DNA of 64,000 nucleotides, taken from Phytophthora sp. 'mugwort'. Taxonomy: Eukaryota; Oomycota; Peronosporomycetes; Peronosporales; Peronosporaceae. Positions within the stretch are counted from its first letter, which is position 1; every line of letters begins with the position of its first letter. Positions 55,734 through 64,000 of the stretch are shown here, one piece after another. Below the pieces are notes generated by a model, which was given only the letters and a program-made list of their open reading frames with translations, made no database searches and had not been told where the DNA came from. The position numbers and the translations under genes were made by a program. The stretch is from NCBI GenBank assembly GCA_033558025.1, contig JAUCEF010000005.1, positions 310,001 through 374,000 of the forward strand, in the 5' to 3' direction.

Positions 55734-56933
55734 CGAAGGCCGAACGTGGAAGATGACGAAGTTGCTGCTAGAGCCCTCGCAGAGAGTATGACGACGATTC
55801 GTGGGGCACGGTTTACCATGCGGAGTAGACAGGATCAGCTTACAACCCTCCATGGAGCCATTCTTTTGTTCCGACAACTACGGGATTCAATGCCCACTTC
55901 AGCTTTTCGAACAAACTACGACTTGCTTCTTCGGCGGCTACGAGAACTCAGGGGGCAACGTCGACTCGAAGTGATTAGTGAGCAAACAGATATGCCTCCA
56001 CCTTTACCAGTTCGTGAGCCGACTCCTCAACCGGAAGTTCCTGTGCCGACGCCTCAACCGAAAGAGACAGAAGAATCAGCAAAGGAGAAGCTGAAAACCC
56101 TTGTCAATGACCGTGCGTTATACAGGCGATTGCTAGATGCAAACCTTTTTGTCGTTCGTGTTCGCCATGACGGTTCAGAGATCGAAGGTTTATCATCCGA
56201 GCGATGAGCGCCAAAGAAGAGAGCTGGTGATCTTCAGTACATTAAACCATCTGATAGTGAGCGAAGTTAGCCGTCAACTGCACGACAACTCAGTTTTATC
56301 CTCACACTAAACAGAGTCGTTCGCCTGGCAAATGCAAAAGGAATTGACGTCCCACAAAGTATGCGTGGGGCCGGCCTCAACAAACATCTTAAAGGTCGTG
56401 GCTTGCGAGGTGCTGGCAAGTCAATGTACCAGTCAGTAGAGCGCCGAGGCAAGTACTACAACCTCAACGACATCCGTGGCACAGGTCTTGCCTCTGCTTA
56501 CATCTACCAACCTCTCGGAAGCAAGTACATCCGCGTGCCCGACCTCGACAAGAATCGCCTCAACATCGTCTACCCGTCACGAAAGAAGCTCGGACCACTC
56601 CGTGACATCAGTGACGATGTCAAGCAAATGCTAAAGGAACTCATCTATGACGGCAAGCTTAGTCAGACCGCCTACGACAAACTAAGCATAGACGACAAAC
56701 GGTTGATAAAGGAGATCCTTGCTGCCACCCATATCCAGCACTCGTTCAAGGAGAAGTTGCCTGACCCAACAAATGCTCTAAGAGCCGAGTACGACAAGCT
56801 GAAAGGCGAGCTGCTCATCGGAAACGACAATCCCAGCATCGTTGCTCAGATGAAGTCTCTCGTCGTCGACATGTACGCTAACAAGTTGATCAGCGACAAA
56901 GAGTTTAAAAAGGTTATCTCTACGCTAATATAA
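55734..56933 (+). pseudogene. Unidentified Polinton-element gene with two in-frame stops
   Basis: One continuous frame from about 55734 to 56933 is broken only by TGA at 56205-56207 and TAG at 56268-56270. The parts are therefore one gene of about 396 codons (first ATG 55788). N-terminal helices (LFRQLRDSMPTSAFRTNYDL) are followed by a Pro-rich linker (VREPTPQPEVPVPTPQPKE), a helix LKTLVNDRALYRRLLDANLF, then across the stops LSFILTLNRVVRLANAKGID. A Gly/Arg loop GLNKHLKGRGLRGAG comes next, then GSKYIRVPDLDKNRLNIVY and a C-terminal KLKGELLIGNDNPSIVAQMK. The last motif, an (E/L)xxGNDN turn between helices, recurs in proteins of Polintons as I recall them, but I cannot name the function. A structural role is plausible. 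Confidence 0.45.
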
Positions 56934-56936
56934 ACC

Positions 56937-57050
56937 ATGATCTTACTCAACACTACGATCATCGACAAGACGAATGGTCTGTACGCTCTACAGGCGCAGG
57001 AGAATCTCTCTGACCTCAAGTCAATCATGAAGAACCTCGTCATCAAGTGA
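56937..57050 (+). pseudogene. Start of a further Polinton-element ORF, truncated
   Basis: ATG at 56937, four bases after the previous stop, opens a 37-codon frame (MILLNTTIIDKTNGLYALQA, then NLSDLKSIMKNLVIK). It ends at TGA 57048. The reading just after it could continue with PDYSETIWASDKPAV, but Gypsy sequence takes over by about 57110. Probably the first residues of a gene cut by the Gypsy junction. Confidence 0.35.
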
Positions 57051-57104
57051 CCAGACTACTCCGAGACTATATGGGCGAGCGACAAGCCGGCTGTCAAGTT
57101 ACCG

Positions 57105-60080
57105 ACTACGGGTGGTAATGTGTGGGCGCACACTGGCGTATATCGCCACAACTACGTCGCGCAAGGCGAACCACAAAAAAGGTAAAGACTTTCGCTCTGT
57201 GAGTACATACTACACCGGGCTCCAGCTGCGTAACAACAGCTCCCCAGTACGTGGCTTGCCTAGGCATAAAGACCCACGTCGGTAGCCGGATTCGGATGCG
57301 CAAGAGACGCCATCCTCAGTAGGCCTCTCGTACGGCTGCTAGGGCAACGGGTTCTTCGTGACCCCAGCCCACGTCCTCCAGTAAAAACGTTTCCAATTTA
57401 TTCTTTTTCCTCGATCCCGCAGCTTTATAGCCATCTCAAGTATTTCATACAATCGGTGAGTCAGTTCGTTATAGCGCGGGATGCTCTGCCGCATCCTTAA
57501 TCGCGCAGAGGAATTTCTGTAACTCAGCGGCCGTTCTGGGCGGCTGCAATTCTACCAACCCTCTGACCCTGTCCGGCTGTGCTTCACGCTCGTAGCTGAA
57601 GTTATTTGCCACACCATTTTACTTCCTTGGCGAAGAAGTGGCACTTCTTAGCGTGCAACGTCAGTCCTACTCGTTCACGCCGCTCCAGCACTTGCTCCAG
57701 CAGCGTTAGGAGTGTAGCCTCAACCTTGGCATAACCAAATATGCCCTTAAATCAGGCCAAAATCCCTTTTCCGAGAAGTTCTCCGAAGGCTTCCTCGACT
57801 ACATCCTGACAATGCACCACAGCGTCTGCCGCCCATCGGTACACGCATAGAGGTGTACATCCCTCTGTGCGTAACAAACGTGAAGAGTTCCTGGCAATCG
57901 GGGTGTAATGGCAGCCGTCAATATCCTCGAAACCACCCTAGTACACAGAATACTTGAATTTCCCCCCAGAACACCCAGAACTACATCCAACGCAAGCATG
58001 GACCACAGCATGTCGACCTTCTCCGCATTAACACCACAAGTATCCCGGTCATCCTTGGGTCTGCACTGGGTCAGCGTCTTGTTCTTTCTTGCGTACAATT
58101 CGCGGTGCGGAACACCATATGGATCCATGATTCACTTAGAGAAGCCCCCTCTCTAGCAGCTGACCCACTTGTCTATCAGGAAAATCCCTGGCATTTGGTG
58201 AATAGCGGCGGGGTTGTGCCTTCGTCGAGTTAACCTCTGCTTCAGTCGCACAAGCAATGGCTCGACAATGACCGGCGGGTCTTGACCGAACTGGAGACGA
58301 AAGTTGTCTCCTTGGCGCTCCAAAATCTCCAGTAACTTGTCACTACCTGCGCCAGACAATCCTTCGTCTTTTGCGGTTTGTAACTGGTGCGCTAACTCTA
58401 TGTGACTTCTGTAGGCGACACTTTCTCCATGGTTGGCAGCGCCGTTCGCGTCTCGTGACGCTCGACGTCTTCGATAGTCGAGAAGTCCTCTTCATGGACG
58501 ACCGCCGTAGTCGGCACTGTTTCTGCAACGCCGTCGGTCCAGACGTCACTTTAAGGTTTCTTATCTCACTTGCCGCAAGCACCCATTCCGAAGTCACCTA
58601 ACGCGCTTTAACTACCAATTCGTCAGTATTATCACCCTGGATCTCTGTAATGGGGCGATCTACTGCAAGGTCCAGCGCTCCATTTGACTCCTCCATGCAA
58701 CATTTAAGGTTTTGTAGCATTAACGGTCCATCGGGCGTCTCCAGGACGACATCCTGGAACGTCGCGGCGCGGGCACCGAGAACGCACGGCACCGATAGGC
58801 CGCAATTTCTGTTCCGGTATTGGCTTTATCACTGCGGGACTGGCACTACAATCAATCCCTGGCCTTGGTGCAAGATCAGTGGTACTTACATCACGACCTG
58901 CTCCCCTACCACCGCGACCACCTCTTGCTCCAGTACTTGTCGTTCACTTGTTGCAGTAGTACTCGTGACACCATTACCACTATGGTCATTACTGCCTCGG
59001 GCATTACCCTTACGGTCGTTTCTACTGGAACCTGAGGCGCGTGCTCCAACGTGTCCTGTACATCCTCGACCGTTACCGTGTCCTCCATTACGCATTGATC
59101 GATCTGGCTGGGAGGATGTGACTGCCTCAGTCTCGGCAGCCTTCTACCACGTCATATACTCTGACAAGAACTTCACAACCCATCCACAGAACGGCACGAC
59201 TTCAAGTCGGAGCTTCTTTTTTTCTTGCAGACTCAGCCGAGTCGATATCACAGTTCTGAAGCTTGCTGGCTTCAACGCGTCGGACAGGTACTTGAAGAGA
59301 TGCTTCTGCACATTCTCAAACGCGATGTCCGCCAAGTTGAAGCGGTCCTGAACATCCTCCCTGTATGCATCATACGACTCTCGGGCTCCGGCCACTTGAT
59401 CTCAATGTGGAGCCCCTTCATCGCATCATCGACCATAGCGTAGTTCCCATGCGGAGCTATCTTCGCTCGCTTGATAGTAGTCAATCCGCTGCCGCTCCGA
59501 AATCTGTGCGGAGAGCCGTTAAACTCGTATCTGACGATCGTTTCGTGTGCGTCTCGATACACGCACCGACTCACTGCGTCTGCAGGGCGTTGGTGGCGGC
59601 GTCGTACCGCCGCAAATACACCCGCCGGTCATGCATTGTCTGACCATCACCGGGGGTGGTTGCGGTAGCACGGGTGCTGCCGATACTAGATGACTACGGC
59701 CTTTTACCGGGCTCGCCGTCGGTATCGCGTAATCTTAATCCTCAAAAGGATCACGGATCTGGGGAATCAGCACTCGCAACCCCGGCGACGCAGAGCCTAA
59801 GTTCTCTAACTGGATGACCGATGTACGGGCAACGAGGTCATCAGCAGCCTCACCCCACGATCGGACATCCTTCTTGTTCACGCGTTCTCTTAGACCCGGA
59901 GTTTGCCGCACTAGGCTAGAATTAAAACTAGTTTTGATCTTCCTCGCTCGGACCTCTGTGATCTACTGCGCAGATCCCAAACTGAACTTTATTTTTCGTA
60001 TGACGGTGCCGGTACGTTCCTCCGTACGATACCGCTCCTTGATATCCTTGCGATCAATGAGATGGAGGAGCAGCTTTCCT
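57105..60080 (-). mobile_element. Ty3/Gypsy-type retrotransposon relic (reverse strand)
   Basis: On the reverse strand, Gag-like frames come first: IAFENVQKHLFKYLSDALKP and WVVKFLSEYMTW (about 59380-59150), then Gly/Asn/Arg-rich spacer. Protease-region text follows (LETPDGPLMLQNLKC, ALDLAVDRPITEI, about 58790-58630). Next is RT N-terminal text LKQRLTRRRHNPAAIHQMPG (about 58260-58200), then RT palm/thumb text EATLLTLLEQVLERRERVGL, LHAKKCHFFAKEVKWCGK (about 57745-57600). RNase H-like YWGAVVTQLEPG sits at about 57240. The order Gag, PR, RT, RNaseH with no LTR recovered fits an oomycete Gypsy element. The YxDD segment between RT pieces is deleted and frames are broken throughout. Boundaries, especially 59700-60080, are approximate. 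Confidence 0.7.
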
Positions 60081-60478
60081 GCAAGCCACCGGCCTTAACT
60101 CTCTGTGAGATACCTTACTTCTCTCGGAAAATCCATTGGTCCTGTCGCCGACAGCTGGTCCTGGAGTCTTATAGCCGGCAGATGTTTCTGTAGGTAGCAG
60201 TACATCACAGATCAGACGACAGCGAGTATTTCGCGGACACGTCTGCGCTGACCAAGAATGCGTCATACACGTGGCAAGTACAAGTTTACGTGGAGACAGA
60301 CCCGCTACTACACATGCTAATTGCGCGTTCCATCCCGTAATGAGGAATCTGGTTGCCGCTGCTAATGCCGATTGAAATGACAGATATACAGTGAGTACAG
60401 GAAACAACACCCAAACTTTACCTGTAACAAATTGCAGGAAGGCCTACTCGCCCGGCACTGTGTGTTCAGCTACGGGGT

Positions 60479-61235
60479 TTGGTAGGCGAGATAGTTCCTC
60501 CCGAAGACTTGTCGAATCCCTGGGGGCTAATTAACAAACGCTACATCGATAAGGTAATGTTTTTAGTAGCGGTAGCGAGACTGCGGTGCATTTTTTCAAA
60601 AAGACACACTTTGACGGTAAAATCGGGATTTGGCCGATTGTTGAATACACCAAGGGCAAGAAGACATAAAAAAATCGAGTAGGTGGCACTCTTATCACGA
60701 AAAACATCAACATGACAAGAAAAGAGTACGTTCGGCTGCTGAAGGAGAAAATTTTTCCGGCAATTCGCGAAAAGTGACCAGGTACGTATTTAGTCATTTC
60801 TTTCGACTTGATTTAATTATGCTCATTTGACATATTCAGGACGGAAAACCTCAAGAATTCAAGTCCAACAGGACAACGCCGGCCCGCATGTTGACGAAGA
60901 CCATGGTGAGGTTGGTGAAGCAGGACAAGAAGGAGGCTGGAACATTAAAATGGCGAGCCAACCACCACGTTCGCCTGACTGTAACATACTGGATTTGGGA
61001 ATTTTTAATGCGATTTAATCCATACAGTATCGGCAGCCTACGAACCAGATTGACGGGCTGATTGCAGCAGTAGAGACTGTATTTAATAGCATAAAATATC
61101 AAACCATACAAAAATGCTTCCTCACTTTGCAAAAATTGCTGGAATGCATCATTTCTAACGAGGGGAAGGGGCAATGATCTTAAGCTCCCTCGGGTTCGTA
61201 AGCCCGTCGGGCCCAGTGGCGTTTGTCCGACGTCT
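60479..61235 (+). mobile_element. Mariner-like transposase relic, 5' truncated
   Basis: Frames in order: INKRYIDKVMFLVAVARLR (about 60530-60590), FDGKIGIWPIVEYTKGK (about 60610-60660), GGTLITKNINMTRKEYVRL, KEKIFPAIREK. Then VQQDNAGPHVDED (about 60862) with the second catalytic Asp, and MASQPPRSPDCNILDLGIFN (about 60950-61010) with the third Asp, continuing IDGLIAAVETVFNSIKY, QKCFLTLQKLLECIISNEGK and LKLPRVRKP (about 61172). The first catalytic Asp and helix-turn-helix are missing at the 5' end, and frameshifts occur near 60600 and 60700 and at 60840. The LDLGxFxAIQ block identifies the eukaryotic mariner branch seen in oomycetes and fungi. 61240-61760 has nothing clear. Confidence 0.75.
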
Positions 61236-61761
61236 TTAACAATAACAGTCTCAACTGTTGAAAATGACTACAAAGCCCTGACAGCTGAGATTCTTAACCA
61301 ATAAATCGTATTTTTAAACTGAAGTTTTATTTGCTAAGTCATAGTCTTAAACCGAGGTAGCAACTGATTGGATATAATAATCTTGTGATTTGGCATATCG
61401 CAATAACAACCGATAAAACCCCACCTGAATAGACGCCTTATAGAGACTATTCGGCACGTTTCTGACTGTTGTGTAATTGAGAGACGGGTCAATACATCGG
61501 GGTGATGGCGCCGTAAAAGATTGGTTGAATGCCGCTATTTTCTCAAAAATTACGAAATAAAACCCCTTTTCCTCTTGCAAAGCGCGGATTCCGTCAATCT
61601 TATTTACTTGCATGACGCCGCTATGAATAGCTAAGAAACGGAGCAGTGACCGCGCTATGACAAGCTATCCAACGTGGGCGCCCCAGCCTTTTACGTGTTA
61701 GTGTAGCTATAACTATACCAAATTACATGAATTGTCTATAATTTGGTGGGACAGCGCATTA

Positions 61762-62310
61762 CTAATGTAAGTATACTCGATGCTGGTATTTGTCCTTGAC
61801 GCTGGTTCCGTCAATCACGTCAGCAGGACATGGGGAATACTTGTTGTACCCGCTGTGCCACGACGGCGAGCACCCGATGATTTTTGGCTTTGATTCGTCA
61901 TGGTTGTCTATAAACACAACAACGTGCTCCCAGTTGTGGCGATGGCCCAGCCGAGAAGATGGCGAGTCCTTTGGGAAGTACCACGAGTACATGATGGCTC
62001 AAACCACCGTCGAACCAGGTGGAGCAGCCGTAGACCTGCAAGCCGTGGCCGGACCCACGGCATCCGCCCTTCGGACGCCAGACTCTTGGAGACCGCCGCT
62101 AGGCTCGCCCATATCGTTCACAGCGGGGTACGGAACGCATCCCGTGTTAATGTCAATCTGGGGTTTGAACTTGCCACCGACATTTTTTTCTTTAGAGATC
62201 GTGATTGGTTCAGGTTGAGGGTACGGCTTGACAGCTTTGTGCGGAATTGTCTTGTGCTGCCATTCCACTGGTTCTTGTTGCTCTTCCTGCTGAGCAGGGC
62301 TCCGCAAAAA
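61762..62310 (-). pseudogene. Necrosis-inducing NLP (NPP1) gene fragment, broken
   Basis: Reverse strand. The upstream frame (62307-about 62080) has an N-terminal NLP stretch with KFKPQIDINTGCVPYPAV, containing the first conserved Cys, then GEPSGGL. Two frame changes lead through a stretch holding the second-Cys region (about 62080-61990) to MYSWYFPKDSPSSRLGHRHN at 61992, followed by WEHVVVFID. The conserved heptapeptide is GHRHNWE, not the usual GHRHDWE, so the acidic metal-ligand position is changed. Text ends at 61762, losing about the last quarter of the fold. The signal-peptide start is also missing. Both ends lost, two frameshifts and a substituted key residue mean no active product. 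NLPs are secreted proteins that damage plant plasma membranes. Confidence 0.85.
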
Positions 62311-62577
62311 TCAATATCAGTTATAATAATTTCCCGTAACTTACTGCAATAACTAATTCACCTCCTACTTCAATTTAGCGCAATATGAATGAGCAACCCA
62401 CCGCCAGAATATATAGAAACGAATGGCACCAACCAAGCAATGCTAGCCACCCAAGGGCGAAAACTACTCCGGCGCCTTCATTTCGGTTATTTTGCAATCG
62501 TTGTTCAACCGCACACTACACCCCACCAACCTCAAGGTGTGCCCCGCCTCCAGTTCTTCCATTTCCCCAAGCTCTCT

Positions 62578-64000
62578 CGCTTCCGCGCCCTTCATTCCTG
62601 AGGAGGGAGACTACTACCACTGCCGTCTTTGCTTCCAGCGCAGAAAAAAAAGCAAGCCCCTGGCACTGGGTATACAAACCTAGTGGAACAACTCGTACGC
62701 TGCCACGCCAGCACGTACGAGGATGAGTTTTTCTCCATCCAAAGACGCGAGGGAAGCCTCGACGCGTTCGTAAAAAGACATGAGTTCTCGCGGAACATCT
62801 GGCTCGATCGGATAATCATGGAGAATCGCGAGCTGAGCATGTGTGAAAAGATGAAAACGCGTAAGTACACGAACCTGAGATCCGTGAGTGTCAACACGCT
62901 CAAGAAGCACATGCTTGAACTGGAGGTGGTTGTGCAGAAGAGCGTCAAAACGCGATTGTCCGGTAAGAAAGTTGGCTTCGCAATTGAGGCTTGGACGGAA
63001 GACGGAACTCATTTTGTGGCTGTCATCGCCATCACCGATAAAGACAAGTTCGTATTGTGTTTCTCGACCTTGATGGATGAATCCGACATGGGCTCGGACG
63101 CGATCATCGAGCTGCTGGATGATCTGCTTGACACCTACGGAATTGATACCTCCCAGCTCTGCTTCTACGTGTGTGACCATGCGTCGGTGAATGTTGCTAT
63201 CGCAAAGAAGACCCAAGTTCCGATGATTGGATGTGCTAATCATCGGATGAATTTGGCAATGCAAGATTTCAAGCGGGAGCACGGTGATCTGTTGGGGAAG
63301 GTATAGCTGTTGATGACGAAGCTGAACTCGATCAAGAATCGGCAGCACCTTCGGGAGGTCGACGCACTCATGCCCATCTTTCGCAATGTCACGCGCTGGA
63401 GTAGCACGTTTGCTATGATAGACCGCTACTTCGCGATTTACTGCAAGCTAGACCGTGTCGATGATGATCTGGCCGACTATATCCCGACTCCACGGGAGAA
63501 TGTTCGCTTGAAGGCTCTTCATGATGATCTGAAGAATCTGGAGAGTGTCAACAAGAAGCTTCAGACAGACTCTGTGACTTTGCTAGACGTTCGAGTTCTT
63601 TTTGATCATGTGTGAAACACTACCCCATTACAAGACGCACCTGGCTGCTTTTGCCTCCGTGGTGAAATTTCCTGATTTTGAAAAACGGCATTACCAAGGT
63701 CCTTGCTGGGAAAGAGCGTCTCTTACGCGTGCCGAGCGTAGTGCTGCGACAAAGCTCCTGCATTCTGGTGACCCATCCGAGCTGCTGGAAAAAGAACAGT
63801 TCTCAGAAGTCACGAAGAAACGCTCTTTCGCAGAAGCAGCGCTGGCTGTGGAGACATCAACGCCTACTCGCGTTGATTTAAAGTGGATTCCTCCAACTTC
63901 TAATGATGTTGAATGTCTTTTCTCTTGTGCCCGCATCGTCTACTCACGTCTGCGGCGCAGTCTCAACCCAATGACTCTCGAAACTATGATGTTTCTGCAG
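62578..64000 (+). mobile_element. hAT-superfamily transposase relic 5, runs off the window
   Basis: A BED-like start has YYHCRLCF (about 62614) and, after a frame change, GYTNLVEQLVRCHASTYEDE (about 62665-62725). One long frame (to 63306) follows with FSRNIWLDRIIMENRELSM, VGFAIEAWTEDGTHFVAVIA (DxW-type first catalytic strand), CFYVCDHASVNVAIAKK and MIGCANHRMNLAMQDF (the C-x2-H motif). A TAG at about 63304 interrupts it, and the same frame goes on with FRNVTRWSSTFAMIDRYFAI (TRW motif). A shift near 63610 leads to HYKTHLAAFASVVKFPDFEK, and the end reads WIPPTSNDVECLFSCARIVY with SRLRRSLNPMTLETMMFLQ, the hAT dimerisation domain. Only one stop and two frameshifts are seen, so it is the youngest hAT copy here. 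Confidence 0.85.

Larger units (their letters stand above)
49529..57100 (+). mobile_element. Decayed Polinton/Maverick-like element
   Basis: All coding pieces lie on one strand in the order protein-primed-type PolB, chromodomain integrase, a small charged ORF and two larger unidentified genes. PolB plus an rve integrase with chromodomain is diagnostic for Polintons/Mavericks. Terminal inverted repeats, a capsid gene, packaging ATPase and maturation protease were not found between 49.3 and 57.1 kb, so the element is incomplete. Its right side is cut at about 57.1 kb by a reverse-strand Gypsy relic. Every large gene carries lesions. Confidence 0.75.

Noticed and set aside
60054..60410. 118-codon reverse-strand frame with a hydrophobic start resembling a signal peptide
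   Set aside because: It follows the eroded 5' side of the Gypsy relic, has no supporting motif, and the hydrophobic stretch is weak.

Overview
This window looks like nuclear DNA of a plant-pathogenic oomycete, most likely Phytophthora or a close relative. Supporting signs are a necrosis-inducing-protein (NLP) fragment, a large secreted multi-saposin protein, an HGGGxRC zinc-repeat protein of the kind often labelled 'WRKY19-like' in oomycetes, small phase-clean introns, oomycete initiator-like promoter motifs, and IS630/Tc1, pogo, hAT, Harbinger, mariner, Gypsy and Polinton-like elements that are mostly broken. No tRNA, rRNA, CRISPR or prokaryotic operon was seen.

Layout. 1-1.7 kb holds decayed virus-like genes: a double-jelly-roll capsid-like frame and a GKYK-repeat ExoX-C-like frame. 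1.9-15 kb is a transposon graveyard of four hAT relics, two IS630/Tc1-like relics, a DDE fragment and a split LTR. 16.4-35.4 kb carries three paralogues of an unrecognised secreted protein family. The outer two are intact and the middle one is a pseudogene. Between them lie a Harbinger element, an LTR end, a methyltransferase pseudogene and a pogo element. 35.8-46 kb is a compact island of intact genes: a 12-domain saposin-like secreted protein, a RmlD/MAT2B-like NAD(P)-binding protein and, divergent from it across about 44 bp, an inositol polyphosphate multikinase, then a small hypothetical protein and the HGGG zinc-repeat protein. 46-49.5 kb shows no convincing gene. 49.5-57.1 kb is a decayed Polinton/Maverick-like element with PolB containing an embedded HNH-type motif, a chromodomain integrase and two or more unidentified genes. 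57.1-60.1 kb is a reverse-strand Gypsy relic, 60.5-61.2 kb a mariner relic, 61.8-62.3 kb a broken NLP gene, and 62.6-64 kb a hAT transposase running off the edge.

How the parts fit. The host genes of the 35.8-46 kb island are intact and intron-containing and read like ordinary housekeeping or secreted functions. The flanks are gene-sparse and TE-rich, the usual setting of fast-evolving secreted proteins in Phytophthora, and the tandem secreted family and the NLP fragment sit there. All intron boundaries and frameshifts given are read by eye from frame continuity and splice consensus, not from transcripts. Family names come from motif recognition, not from searches.
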